DNA of 64,000 nt. It comes from Pimelobacter simplex (lineage in GTDB: Bacteria; Actinomycetota; Actinomycetes; Propionibacteriales; Nocardioidaceae). The stretch covers positions 3,224,001-3,288,000 of the forward strand of contig NZ_CP096276.1 of assembly GCF_024662235.1 (NCBI RefSeq), written 5' to 3'. A program made the translations under genes and the position numbers. Positions 18,065-26,456 of this stretch are shown piece after piece. The notes beneath the pieces are model-generated. The model saw nothing but the letters and a program-made list of their open reading frames with translations, was not told the origin of the DNA and did not search any database. Every line of letters starts with the position of its first letter. Position 1 is the stretch's first letter.

Positions 18065-18922
18065 TCAGGCCTCGCCTGCCGCCTCGGTCAGGTCGACCCG
18101 CAGCACCTGCCCGTCCCAGTCGCGGAACGTGGCGAGCCGGTCCAGGCCCGGCCACCGTGCCGCGACCACGTACAGCCGGTCGCCCTCCACCGCGCACGAG
18201 AAGCCGCCGCGGTCGAGCGCGACGGTGGCGAGCACCGCGCCGCCCTCGGCGACCCGCACGCAGCGCTGGTGCGGTACGTCGGCGTACCAGATCGCACCGG
18301 CGGCATCGAGGCAGATGCCGTCGGGGTTGTCCTCCCCCAGCCCCGCCCAGGTACGCCGCTCCGCCAGCCCGCCGTCGGCGGCGACCGGGAAGGCGACGAG
18401 CTCGTTGCGGTAGGAGTCCGCGACGACGAGCGTCGTGGCGTCGGGCGTGAGCAGCATCCCGTTGGGGAACGCGAGGTCCTCGGCGACGACGCGGGCGGAG
18501 CCGTCGGGCGTGACCAGCGCGACGAATCCGGACCCGCCGGAGCCATCGGTGCCACCGGAGCCGTTGACCTAGACCCGGCCGCGGGGGTCGGCCACCACCT
18601 CGTTGAACGTGGGGGCGGGCGCGAGCCCGGCCAGGTCGGCGTACGGCGCGAGGGAGCCGTCGGGCTCGCGGACCAGCAGCGCCCGCTCCCGGTTGGACGC
18701 CAGCACCAGCCGGCCGTCGGGCAGGAAGTCGAAGCACAGCGGGAGCGAGGCGTGCTCGAGGACCGTCTCGGCGGCGCCCGCGTCGTCGACGGCGATGATC
18801 CGTCCGTGGGTCCAGTCGCTGAACCAGAGCCGGCCGTCGTGGCGGCGCGGCGACTCCACCAGGCCGAGGCCGGTCATCAGGATGTCCATGCCGGGCAGAC
18901 CCGCCGCCCGGCCCGGACTCAT
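18065..18922 (-). pseudogene. SMP-30/gluconolactonase-like beta-propeller gene with in-frame amber codon
   Basis: The frame codes for a SMP-30/gluconolactonase/LRE-like protein of about 285 codons (M-D-I-L-M-T-G-L-G-L-V-E-S-P-R, then L-W-F-S-D-W-T-H-G-R). A TAG at 18569-18571 interrupts it after residue 117, between D-P-R-G-R-V and V-N-G-S-G-G. Homologues usually have Tyr there (R-V-Y-V-N-G), so a single TAC-to-TAG change explains it. Sense continues in the same frame to 18065, with N-G-M-L-L-T-P-D and D-S-Y-R-N-E-L. The intact enzyme would hydrolyse a sugar lactone or similar ester. The rest of the frame is undamaged, so the mutation is recent or a base-call error. Confidence 0.85.
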
Positions 18923-18929
18923 CGCCGGG

Positions 18930-20537
18930 TCAGTCCTGGGTGTGACGCAGCAGGCCGTAGGTGAGCCCGTCGACCAGCGCCTCCCACGACGCCTCGATCA
19001 CGTTGGCCCCCACGCCGACGGTCACCCACGGCGTGGTGCCGTCGGTGGTCTCGATGAGCACCCGGGTGATGGCGTCGGTGCCGTGGCCCTGGTCGAGGAT
19101 GCGGACCTTGAAGTCGATGAGCTCGAACTTCGCGATCTCGGGGTAGGCCTGCACGATCGCCGAGCGCAGCGCCTGGTCGAGCGCGTTGACCGGGCCGTTG
19201 CCCTCGCCGGTGACGACATAGCGGACGCCGGCGGCCTGGAGCTTGACGGTCGCCTCCGACACCGCCTCCTCGCCCGGCTGGGCGTGGGTGAGCGTCTCGG
19301 TGATGACCCGCCAGCTCTCCACGTCGAAGTACGACGGCCGCTGCCCCTCGGCCTCCTCGACCAGGAGCAGCTCGAACGAGGCGTCCGCGGCCTCGAAGGT
19401 GTAGCCGCGCGCCTCGAGCTCCTTGACCCGGGCGGTCACCCGGGTGACCAGCTCCGGGGAGTCGGACAGGTCGAAGCCGAGCTCGCGGCCCTTGAGCTCG
19501 ATGGTGGCGCGCCCGGCCATGTCCGAGACGAGCAGGCGCATGTCGTTGCCGACGCCGGCCGGGTCCATGTGCTGGTAGAGGTCGGGGTCGACCTTGATCG
19601 CGCTCGCGTGGAGACCGGCCTTGTGGGCGAAGGCGGACGTGCCGACGTACGGCTGGCGCGAGGCGGGCGGGACGTTGGTGACCTCGGCGACGGCGTGGGC
19701 GATCCGGGTGGCCTCGGCGAGGAGTCCGGGCGGGAGGACCTGCTTGTCGAGCTTGAGCTCGAGGTTGGCCACGACGTTGACGAGGTCGGCGTTGCCGGTG
19801 CGCTCGCCGTAGCCGTTGATGCAGCCCTGGACGTGGGTGGCGCCCGCGTCGACGGCAGCCAGCGTGTTGGCGACCGCGCAGCCGGTGTCGTTGTGGCAGT
19901 GGATGCCGACGCGGACCTGGGACGCCTCGATCACGTCGTGCACGACGTCGGAGACCCAGCCCGGCAGCATGCCGCCGTTGGTGTCGCAGAGCGCGATCAC
20001 GTCGGCGCCCGCGTCGTACGCGGTGCGGAGGACCTCGAGGGCGTAGGACCGGTCGAGCCGGTAGCCGTCGAAGAAGTGCTCGGCGTCGAGGAAGACCTGC
20101 TGGCCCTCGGCGCGCAGGTGGGAGACGGTGTCGCGGATCATCGCGAGGTTCTCCTCGAGCGTGGTCCGCAGCGCCTTCTCCACGTGCCCGACGTGCGACT
20201 TGGCGACCAGCGTGACCACCCCGGCCCCGCTGTCGCGCAGCGCCGCGACCAGCGGGTCGTCGGCGGCCTTGAGCCCGGCCCGCCGGGTCGAGCCGAAGGC
20301 GGCCAGCCGCGCGTGCTGGAGGTCCAGCTCGAGCGCGGCGCGCCGGAAGAACTCGGTGTCCTTGGGGTTCGACCCCGGCCAGCCGCCCTCGATGTAGCCC
20401 ACCCCGAGTCCGTCGAGCTGGCGCGCGATCGTCAGCTTGTCGGCGACGGAGAGGTTGAGCCCCTCCTGCTGGGCACCGTCGCGCAGCGTGGTGTCGTAGA
20501 CGTGGAAGGAGCCGTGGAGGTCGAGCTGCTGGGTCAT
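18930..20537 (-). CDS. cimA: (R)-citramalate synthase
   Basis: Condenses pyruvate and acetyl-CoA to citramalate, the threonine-independent route to 2-oxobutyrate and isoleucine. The 535-residue protein has the HMGL-like TIM barrel with D-T-T-L-R-D-G-A-Q-Q-E-G at residues 15-26, E-G-G-W-P-G-S-N-P-K, and a C-terminal regulatory LeuA dimer domain. The G-W-P-G-S-N and D-G-A-Q-Q-E-G motifs fit the citramalate synthase (TIGR00977-type) group better than LeuA; a homocitrate-like role is less likely. Expression appears controlled by the leader-peptide attenuator upstream. leuB and ilvE, needed for later steps, lie 4-6 kb away. Confidence 0.88.
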   Translation of the reverse strand: MTQQLDLHGSFHVYDTTLRDGAQQEGLNLSVADKLTIARQLDGLGVGYIEGGWPGSNPKDTEFFRRAALELDLQHARLAAFGSTRRAGLKAADDPLVAALRDSGAGVVTLVAKSHVGHVEKALRTTLEENLAMIRDTVSHLRAEGQQVFLDAEHFFDGYRLDRSYALEVLRTAYDAGADVIALCDTNGGMLPGWVSDVVHDVIEASQVRVGIHCHNDTGCAVANTLAAVDAGATHVQGCINGYGERTGNADLVNVVANLELKLDKQVLPPGLLAEATRIAHAVAEVTNVPPASRQPYVGTSAFAHKAGLHASAIKVDPDLYQHMDPAGVGNDMRLLVSDMAGRATIELKGRELGFDLSDSPELVTRVTARVKELEARGYTFEAADASFELLLVEEAEGQRPSYFDVESWRVITETLTHAQPGEEAVSEATVKLQAAGVRYVVTGEGNGPVNALDQALRSAIVQAYPEIAKFELIDFKVRILDQGHGTDAITRVLIETTDGTTPWVTVGVGANVIEASWEALVDGLTYGLLRHTQD

Positions 20538-20566
20538 CGTGATCTCTCGCTGAGTGCGTCACCTGG

Positions 20567-20654
20567 GCAAAACAAAAGCCTCCCGACAACGAGAGGCTGG
20601 CGCGTCCGACGGTGGTCGGACGCGCTAGGTAATGATCGTGATGAAGGTGGTCAC
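20567..20654 (-). promoter_or_regulatory. Transcription attenuator of cimA (leader peptide plus terminator)
   Basis: On the minus strand a GTG-initiated 9-codon leader (20654-20625) is followed by a perfect 11-bp hairpin with 4-base loop (20600-20625) and then an intrinsic terminator. The terminator stem is 20577-20598 (9 bp, one G-T wobble, loop TTGT) with a T-rich tail TTTTGTTTT. cimA begins 30 bases further on. This is a typical amino-acid attenuator layout: ribosome stalling in the leader should change folding and let transcription continue. Confidence 0.82.
20625..20654 (-). CDS. cimA leader peptide (M-T-T-F-I-T-I-I-T)
   Basis: Nine codons, GTG ACC ACC TTC ATC ACG ATC ATT ACC, then TAG. 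Three of nine residues are Ile and four are Thr, the end product and the alternative precursor of the isoleucine branch. A weak -10 (CAGACT) ends 7 bases before the GTG, so it is probably leaderless. Too short for normal gene finding; support comes from the codon content and the adjoining terminator. Confidence 0.78.
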   Translation of the reverse strand: MTTFITIIT

Positions 20655-20691
20655 GGGCCCTAGTCTGCCACGGATGGGTGAGACGGTGGTC

Positions 20692-22452
20692 TCAGAGTCC
20701 GAACGGGCCGTCGGTCCAGGGCACCCAGGCGACGCCGTTGCCGGCGACCAGGGCGGCGAGCAGCGCGGCGATCCCGAGCAGCACCGCGCAGGTCAGCACC
20801 CAGGGCAGCGGGCGCCGGCACAGCGGGAAGAGGGCCCGGGCGACCGGTGAGCGGAACCGGCTCCCGCCGGGGCCCGACCAGAGAGCGACGCCGAGGGTCG
20901 CGCCGGCGGCGAGGAGGGTCGAGGGGACGTCGAGGGCGACGGCGTAGCCGAGGAGGCCGGCGGCGAGGCCGAGCCCGGCGCTCCAGGAGACGAGGACGAC
21001 GGTGCCGGTCACCGCGCGCAGGCCGTGCCAGGGGCTGGAGAAGGCCCAGCGCAGGCCGTCGTACCACTTGATCCCGCGGACGGTACGACGCTGGGCGACC
21101 GCCGAGGCGGCGAGCGAGCCCGCGCGGAGCAGCCACACGGTGAGAACCACGAGCGCGAGCGCGACCCAGGGCGCGGCGGCGAAGCCGGCGCCGAGGGCGA
21201 GGGCGCCGGCGCCGATGGCGCACCAGCGGCGGATCCGCTCGCCGAGCGGGACCGGGGGCGGGGGCAGCGCGAGGGGGTCGTCGGGGTCGACGACGCCCCA
21301 GGTCTGGTCGAACTCCCGCTCCATCCGGGTCACCGCGTCGGGGGGCGCCACAGCCGGCGCCACCACCGGCGCGGCGACCGGCGCAGCGACCGGGGCCGGC
21401 GGCGGGTACGCCGGGCCCGGCACGGTCGGCGGGGTGAGGACCGGGGTCGGCGCGGCGGCGCTGACCGGCCCCAACTCGTCCGCCGGGGACGAGGAGGCGG
21501 ACTGGGCCTGCGCGGCGAGCGCGAGAGGCAGCGTGAAGTCGTCGGGCTCCGGCGCCGGCTCAGGCTCGGCCGGGACCTCGGGCACGGCCGCGGTCGGCGG
21601 CGCGAACAGCCCGCCCGGCGGCGCCACCCGGGGCAGCTCGGGCCGGGTGCTCAGCGGCCGGAGCCAGGCGAGGAGCTCCTCGAGGAGGGGCCGCGCGAGC
21701 GGGTCCGGGTGGAGCGCGGCGCCGAGGACGTCGGCGAGCGGGCGCTCGATGCCGGACAGGTCGTGCTCGCCGCGGCGGGTGCGGTCCATGACGGCCATGG
21801 CCGGCCCGCGGCCGTAGGGCGCGCGACCGCTCGCGGCGTAGGCGACCGTCGCCGCCCAGGCGTGGACGTCGGCAGCGGGGGTGGCCTCGTCGCCGTACAG
21901 GATCTCGGGGGCGAGGTAGCCCGGCGTCCCCAGCAGCCACCCGGTCTGGGTGAGCCGGACGTCGTCGGCGACCCGGGCCAGCCCGAAGTCGATGAGGATC
22001 GGCGTACGGCCCTCCATCAGCACGTTGCCGGGCTTGACGTCGCGGTGCAGGACGCCGACGGTGTGCACCGCGGCGAGTCCCTCGGCCAGGCACCCGGCGA
22101 GCCAGTACAGGTCGCTGCCGGAGACCGGGCCCTCGCGGGCGACGTGGTCGTGCAGCGAGAGCCCGGGCACGTAGCGGGTGACCACGTAGGGCACGTCGGC
22201 CCAGGGGTCGGCGGCGAGCATCTCGGCGATCCAGGGGCTGCGGACCCGGGTCAGCGAGCTGACCTCACGGGCGAGCCGGCCGCGCGCCTCGTCGTCCCCG
22301 ACGACCTGGTGGCGCAGCACCTTGAGCGCGACCCGGCGCCCGTCGGGACCCTGGGCGAGGTGGACGATGCCCATGCCGCCCTCGCCGAGCTTGGTCAGCA
22401 GCGTGTAGGCGCCCACCTGGGTGGGTGCGCTGCTGTCCGGTCGGGTCGTCAC
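20692..22452 (-). CDS. Transmembrane serine/threonine protein kinase
   Basis: Hanks-type kinase of 586 residues. Residues 13-270 form the kinase domain: glycine loop L-G-E-G-G-M-G, lysine in V-A-L-K-V-L-R, catalytic loop H-R-D-V-K-P-G-N, D-F-G, and Y-L-A-P-E. A Pro/Ala-rich linker (about 275-385) leads to about five hydrophobic segments at the C-terminus (430-580), an unusual multi-pass tail in place of PASTA sensor repeats. The YjbR-like gene lies 9 bases upstream on the same strand. Targets unknown. Confidence 0.9.
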   Translation of the reverse strand: MTTRPDSSAPTQVGAYTLLTKLGEGGMGIVHLAQGPDGRRVALKVLRHQVVGDDEARGRLAREVSSLTRVRSPWIAEMLAADPWADVPYVVTRYVPGLSLHDHVAREGPVSGSDLYWLAGCLAEGLAAVHTVGVLHRDVKPGNVLMEGRTPILIDFGLARVADDVRLTQTGWLLGTPGYLAPEILYGDEATPAADVHAWAATVAYAASGRAPYGRGPAMAVMDRTRRGEHDLSGIERPLADVLGAALHPDPLARPLLEELLAWLRPLSTRPELPRVAPPGGLFAPPTAAVPEVPAEPEPAPEPDDFTLPLALAAQAQSASSSPADELGPVSAAAPTPVLTPPTVPGPAYPPPAPVAAPVAAPVVAPAVAPPDAVTRMEREFDQTWGVVDPDDPLALPPPPVPLGERIRRWCAIGAGALALGAGFAAAPWVALALVVLTVWLLRAGSLAASAVAQRRTVRGIKWYDGLRWAFSSPWHGLRAVTGTVVLVSWSAGLGLAAGLLGYAVALDVPSTLLAAGATLGVALWSGPGGSRFRSPVARALFPLCRRPLPWVLTCAVLLGIAALLAALVAGNGVAWVPWTDGPFGL

Positions 22453-22461
22453 GGCCCGAGA

Positions 22462-22863
22462 TTACCTGCGGGCGTCGAGCTCAGCGATGAGGCGCTTCGG
22501 TGCCACGCGGCGGTAGGACGCATCGGCGAGCTCGGCGATCTCGGTCCAGTCGACGTCCGGGGCGGCGAGGTCGATCGCCCGCCCGCCGTAGGGACCGTAG
22601 TAGGCGGGCACGAAGAAGCGCTCGTCCTCGTCGAGGGCCGGCAGGTCGACCGCGTCGGGGGTGAAGATGAAGGCGCTGGGCACCATCCGGTGCTCCCCGG
22701 GCCGGATCTTCTCGCTGCCGCCGAAGGCCGCGAAGATCTTGCCTGCGCGAAAGGTCGGCCGGCCGTGGCTCACCCGCTCCTCGGCGCCCGGGAAGGCCAG
22801 GCAGATCGCGCGGAGCCCGGCGAGGCCCGGGTCGTCGTCGGAGAACATGATCGGGTGCGCCAT
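22462..22863 (-). CDS. MmcQ/YjbR family protein
   Basis: Protein of 133 residues of the MmcQ/YjbR (CyaY-like fold) family. It shows the typical L-P-G-A-E-E-R-like opening (here F-P-G-A-E-E-R-V-S-H-G-R-P-T-F-R), the K-I-F-A-A-F core strand, and the C-terminal D-W-T-E-I-A-E-L-x-x-x-S-Y-R-R-V-A-P-K-R. A DNA-binding role has been proposed for the family, but function is uncertain. Start ATG at 22863; a shorter upstream extension in the frame lacks conservation signs. It precedes the Ser/Thr kinase gene by 9 bases and is divergent from a hydrolase gene 28 bases away. Confidence 0.85.
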   Translation of the reverse strand: MAHPIMFSDDDPGLAGLRAICLAFPGAEERVSHGRPTFRAGKIFAAFGGSEKIRPGEHRMVPSAFIFTPDAVDLPALDEDERFFVPAYYGPYGGRAIDLAAPDVDWTEIAELADASYRRVAPKRLIAELDARR

Positions 22864-22891
22864 GGGGCCAGTATGCGTGCCACCATGGACC

Positions 22892-23677
22892 ATGGGCTCG
22901 GCCCTCGAGGTGCACCGCCTGGGTGCGGGGGCGCCGCCGCTGCTCCTCGTCCAGAGCGGGCTCACCGCCGACGAGCTCCTCCCCCTCGCCCGCCAGCCGG
23001 TCCTCGACGGGTGCGAGCGGCTCGTCCCGCACCGGCGCGGGTACGCCGGCAGCGGCCCCGTCGCACTCCCCCACCGGATCGCGGCCGACGTCGCCGACTG
23101 CCTGGCGCTGCTCGACGAGCAGGGCCATGAGCGGGCGCACGTCCTCGGCTACTCCTACTCCGGCGCGGTCGCCCTCCAGCTCGCCGCCGACCACCCGGAC
23201 CGGGTCGCCGGGCTGGTGCTGGTCGAGCCGCCGCCGACACTGGCGCCGGAGGTGCGCGAGGACTTCGTCGCGACCGTGGCCGGGCTGCTCGCCGTACGCC
23301 GGGAGTCCGGGGTGACGGCGGCGATCGACGCCTTCTGGGCGATGCTCGGGACGCCGGCGTGGTGGGCCGCGCTCGACGCGCAGGTGCCCGGCGCGCGCGA
23401 CCAGATGCGCCGCGACGCCGCGAGCTTCCTCGTCGCCGACCTCCCAGCCCTGCTGGCCTGGTCCTTCGCGGACGCCGACGCGGCCCGGGTCCGCTGCCCG
23501 GTGCTCCACGTCGGTGCCGACGGCAGCGGTCCCTGGTGGGCGGCCGTGCGCCGCCGGGTGCGGGCGTGGTTCCCCGGCGCCGCCGACGTGGTGGTCGCCG
23601 GCGCCGACCACGGCCTGGTGCTCACCCACGCGGCCGAGGTCGCCGCGGCGATCAGGACGGCAGTGCCCCGCGGCTGA
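22892..23677 (+). CDS. Alpha/beta hydrolase
   Basis: Hydrolase of 261 residues with the nucleophile elbow G-Y-S-Y-S-G, a preceding H-R-R-G-Y-A-G-S-G oxyanion region, an acid in V-L-H-V-G-A-D, and the catalytic His in G-A-D-H-G-L-V-L. The ATG at 22892 is used because it starts directly before the core fold; an upstream in-frame extension would overlap the divergent YjbR gene. Convergent with the L7/L12-like gene, whose stop is 3 bases away. Substrate unknown. Confidence 0.85.
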   Translation: MGSALEVHRLGAGAPPLLLVQSGLTADELLPLARQPVLDGCERLVPHRRGYAGSGPVALPHRIAADVADCLALLDEQGHERAHVLGYSYSGAVALQLAADHPDRVAGLVLVEPPPTLAPEVREDFVATVAGLLAVRRESGVTAAIDAFWAMLGTPAWWAALDAQVPGARDQMRRDAASFLVADLPALLAWSFADADAARVRCPVLHVGADGSGPWWAAVRRRVRAWFPGAADVVVAGADHGLVLTHAAEVAAAIRTAVPRG

Positions 23678-23680
23678 TCC

Positions 23681-23974
23681 TCAGCGCAGCCGGCCGGCGC
23701 GGTACTCGGCCACGAAGCTCTCGACCGCCCGGTTGGCCTCGCGCAGCCCGTCGCCGGTCTCGCGCCGGTACTGCTTGACCGCGTGTACGACCCGGTCGGC
23801 GCGGATGAAGGCCAGCACCTCCTCGGAGGGCCGCAGCGGGCCGGGCACCGCGTGCCCGGCCGCGCCCGCGCCCGCGCTCGGCGCGGTGTACGGCGGCGGG
23901 TGCCCGGCCTGCGCGTAGAGCCAGTTGACGTGCTCCTCGAGCTTGGCGATCCGCGCGTCCAGGTAGGAGTCCAT
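23681..23974 (-). CDS. Small protein with ribosomal L7/L12 C-terminal-like domain
   Basis: Protein of 97 residues. The N-terminal 20 residues are a helical, coiled-coil-like segment (D-A-R-I-A-K-L-E-E-H-V), then a Gly/Ala/Pro linker, then a domain with V-V-H-A-V-K-Q-Y-R-R-E-T-G-D-G-L-R-E-A-N-R-A-V-E, as in the V-K-x-x-R-x-x-T-x-L-G-L-K-E-A-K helix of L7/L12. Actinobacteria encode several such stand-alone proteins of unknown role; it is not the ribosomal stalk gene. It starts 26 bases downstream of ilvE on the same strand. Confidence 0.75.
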   Translation of the reverse strand: MDSYLDARIAKLEEHVNWLYAQAGHPPPYTAPSAGAGAAGHAVPGPLRPSEEVLAFIRADRVVHAVKQYRRETGDGLREANRAVESFVAEYRAGRLR

Positions 23975-24000
23975 GACGCGACCCTACGAGGCGAGTGTGC

Positions 24001-25086
24001 TCAGTCGATCTTGCGCATCCAGCCGAAGGTGTCGTCGGCCCGGCCGAGCTGGACGTCGACGAGCGCCTGCCGGATCCGCATGGTCAGGTCCTGGCTGGCG
24101 GGCGCGGCGGTCTCGCCGCCGGCCCACTTGAGCGCGCCGACCGGGGTCACGACCGCGGCCGTGCCGCAGGCGAAGATCTCGGTGATCCGGCCGCTGGCCA
24201 CGCCCTCGCGCCACTCGTCGATGCCGAACTGGCGCTCGGTGACGTGGTGGCCCATCTTGCCGGCCAGCTCGATGATCGAGGAGCGGGTGATGCCCTCGAG
24301 GATCGTGCCGGTCTCGGGGGTGACGATCGAGCCGTCGTCGAACACGAAGTACATGTTCATCCCGCCGAGCTCCTCGACGTAGGTGCCCTCCTGGGCGTCG
24401 AGGAAGACGACCTGGTCGCACCCGGCGGCGTAGGCCTCCTGCTGGGCGACCAGCGACGAGGCGTAGTTGCCGCCGGTCTTGGCCGCGCCCATGCCGCCGC
24501 GGCCGGCCCGGGTGTACTCCTCGGTGAGCCACAGCGTGACCGGCTTGACGCCGCCCTTGAAGTAGGCGCCTGCCGGGCTCGCGATCACCATGAAGGTGAC
24601 GTGCTGGGCCGGGCGCACCCCGAGGAACTTCTCGGAGGCGAACATGAACGGGCGCAGGTAGAGGCTCTTCTCGCCGCCGTCGGGGTTGCCGGGCACCCAG
24701 CGGGCGTCGGCCTTGACGAGCTCCTCGACGGCCTGGAGGAAGTCGGGGACCTCCAGGACGGGCAGCGCGAGGCGGTGGCTGGAGCGGATCATCCGCTCGG
24801 CGTTGGCCTCGGGGCGGAACAGCCACAGCGAGTCGTCGTCGTGGCGGTAGGCCTTCATGCCCTCGAAGGTCTCCTGCGCGTAGTGCAGGACGGCGGCCGC
24901 GGGGTCGAGCGTGATCGGGCCGTAGGGCGTGATCCGCGCGTCGTACCAGCCCTGCTCCGGGGTCCACTCGACGGTGAACATGTGGTCGGAGAAGTGCGAG
25001 CCGAAGCCGGGGTTGGCCAGGATCTCCGCCAGCCGGGTGTCGTCGGTGGGGTTCGCAGAGAGCGTGGTGGTGATCTGCATGGTCAT
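24001..25086 (-). CDS. ilvE: Branched-chain amino acid aminotransferase
   Basis: PLP class IV aminotransferase of 361 residues making Leu, Ile and Val from their 2-oxo acids. The PLP lysine lies in A-A-K-T-G-G-N-Y-A, and S-P-A-G-A-Y-F-K-G-G and E-E-L-G-G-M-N-M-Y are conserved BCAT motifs. It follows leuB on the same strand with a 76-base gap containing strong hairpins, and with leuB forms part of the branched-chain set. Start ATG at 25086; an alternative in-frame ATG lies two codons inside. Confidence 0.95.
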   Translation of the reverse strand: MTMQITTTLSANPTDDTRLAEILANPGFGSHFSDHMFTVEWTPEQGWYDARITPYGPITLDPAAAVLHYAQETFEGMKAYRHDDDSLWLFRPEANAERMIRSSHRLALPVLEVPDFLQAVEELVKADARWVPGNPDGGEKSLYLRPFMFASEKFLGVRPAQHVTFMVIASPAGAYFKGGVKPVTLWLTEEYTRAGRGGMGAAKTGGNYASSLVAQQEAYAAGCDQVVFLDAQEGTYVEELGGMNMYFVFDDGSIVTPETGTILEGITRSSIIELAGKMGHHVTERQFGIDEWREGVASGRITEIFACGTAAVVTPVGALKWAGGETAAPASQDLTMRIRQALVDVQLGRADDTFGWMRKID

Positions 25087-25102
25087 CAGGTTAGTCCTCG
25101 TT

Positions 25103-25162
25103 AACGCGGGTCGGCAGGGGGCATTCTGCCCGCGTTCCGGAGGGGAGCACTCCGAACGCGGG
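25103..25162 (-). terminator. Overlapping hairpins between leuB and ilvE
   Basis: Two hairpins share an arm: CCCGCGTT at 25129-25136 can pair with AACGCGGG at 25103-25110, or, within the longer arm 25129-25142, with CTCCGAACGCGGG at 25150-25162 (one bulge). Neither is followed by a T tract. They probably reduce read-through or stabilise mRNA ends between leuB and ilvE. No amino-acid-rich leader peptide was found here. Confidence 0.45.
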
Positions 25163-26263
25163 TCAGCCCGCTACTCGTGCCGCGATCGCGTCGCCCACCT
25201 CGGGCGTACGACGCTGCTGGCCGGGCGTGCGCGCCTCGAGGTCGGCGAGGACCGCCGTCTCGATCCGGGCGGCCGCCTCGGGGTGGCCGAGGTGGTCGAG
25301 CAGGAGCGCACCGGACAGGATCGCCGCGGTCGGGTCGGCGATGAGCTGACCCGCGATGTCGGGGGCCGAGCCGTGCACGGGCTCGAACATCGACGGCGCG
25401 GTGCGGTCGGGGTTGACGTTGCCCGACGCGGCCAGGCCGATGCCGCCGGTGATCGCGGCGGCGAGGTCGGTGACGATGTCGCCGAACAGGTTGTCGGTGA
25501 CGATGACGTCGAAGCGCTGGGGGTCGGTGGCGAGGAAGATCATCACCGCGTCGATGTGGCAGTAGTCGGTGGTCACGTCGGGGTACTCCGCCGCGACCTT
25601 CTCGAACAGCCGCCACCAGACCTGACCGGCGTGCACGAGCACGTTGGTCTTGTGGACGAGGGTGAGCTTCTTGCGGGGGCGCTTGCGGGCGCGCTCGAAG
25701 GCGTCGCGCACGACGCGCTCGACGCCGTAGGCGGTGTTGACCGAGACCTCGGTGGCGACCTCGGCCGGCGTACCGACGCGCAGGGCGCCGCCGTTGCCGG
25801 TGTAGGGGCCCTCGGTGCCCTCGCGGACGACCACGAAGTCGATCTCGCCCTTGCCCAGCACCGCGTCGGACAGCGGCGCGACCGAGCCCGGGAACAGGCG
25901 CGAGGGACGCAGGTTGACGTAGTGGTCGAGCTCGAAGCGGAGCTTGAGCAGCAGGCCGCGCTCGAGGATGCCCGGGGGCAGGTTCGGGTCGTTGGGCTTG
26001 CCGCCGACGGCGCCGAGGAGGATCGCGTCCTGGCCCTTGATCTCGGCGAGGACCGCGTCGGGCAGGACCTCGCCGGTCTTGAGGTAGTTCTCGGCACCGA
26101 GGTCGTACTGGGTGCGGGAGAACTTCAGCTCGGCCGGCGCCGCCACCTCGAGCACCTTGAGCGCCTCGGCGGTGACCTCGGGACCGATGCCGTCACCAGG
26201 GATGACGGCGAGGTCGACCTGGCCGGTCGCGGGCGTGAAGGAGGCAGAGGACGTGTCGGTCAT
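25163..26263 (-). CDS. leuB: 3-isopropylmalate dehydrogenase
   Basis: NAD-dependent oxidative decarboxylase of leucine synthesis, 366 residues; LeuB also handles 3-methylmalate in the citramalate route. It has the start motif [10 protein letters not shown], the D-A-V-M-I-F-L metal/substrate region, [10 protein letters not shown], and [12 protein letters not shown]. The ATG at 26263 gives the short lead M-T-D-T-S-S-A typical of actinobacterial homologues. A 60-residue reading frame ends 10 bases upstream. Confidence 0.95.
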   Translation of the reverse strand: MTDTSSASFTPATGQVDLAVIPGDGIGPEVTAEALKVLEVAAPAELKFSRTQYDLGAENYLKTGEVLPDAVLAEIKGQDAILLGAVGGKPNDPNLPPGILERGLLLKLRFELDHYVNLRPSRLFPGSVAPLSDAVLGKGEIDFVVVREGTEGPYTGNGGALRVGTPAEVATEVSVNTAYGVERVVRDAFERARKRPRKKLTLVHKTNVLVHAGQVWWRLFEKVAAEYPDVTTDYCHIDAVMIFLATDPQRFDVIVTDNLFGDIVTDLAAAITGGIGLAASGNVNPDRTAPSMFEPVHGSAPDIAGQLIADPTAAILSGALLLDHLGHPEAAARIETAVLADLEARTPGQQRRTPEVGDAIAARVAG

Positions 26264-26273
26264 GACGGCGAGG

Positions 26274-26456
26274 TTAGTTGTCGTCGGGGCGCGCGGCGTC
26301 ACCGTCTCGCAGGTCAACCGCCGCGGCGACCTCGTCGAGCTCGCGGTGGAAGGGGTGCTCGGGGTTGTGCTTGGCCGGGCCCCACTCGGTGCTGCTGGCG
26401 TCGGTGTGCGAGGCGTAGCCGGTCGGGTTGGTCCGGCGGTCGGTGGTCGTGAACAT
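26274..26456 (-). CDS. Small hypothetical protein upstream of leuB
   Basis: Possible 60-residue protein beginning [14 protein letters not shown]. It is hydrophilic, rich in Thr, His, Asp and Pro, with an acidic C-terminus (D-E-V-A-A-A-V-D-L). No family is recognised and the ribosome site is weak. Support is its position 10 bases before leuB on the same strand and a protein-like composition. It could be a short upstream coding leader or a spurious frame. Confidence 0.4.
   Translation of the reverse strand: MFTTTDRRTNPTGYASHTDASSTEWGPAKHNPEHPFHRELDEVAAAVDLRDGDAARPDDN

Noticed and set aside
18930..20537. Annotation as 2-isopropylmalate synthase (leuA)
   Set aside because: Motifs D-G-A-Q-Q-E-G and E-G-G-W-P-G-S-N fit citramalate synthase, and the leader is rich in Ile/Thr but has no Leu codon.
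25087..25162. Leader-peptide attenuator before ilvE
   Set aside because: The only short frame in the gap (M-P-P-A-D-P-R) lacks branched-chain codons, and no T tract follows the hairpins.
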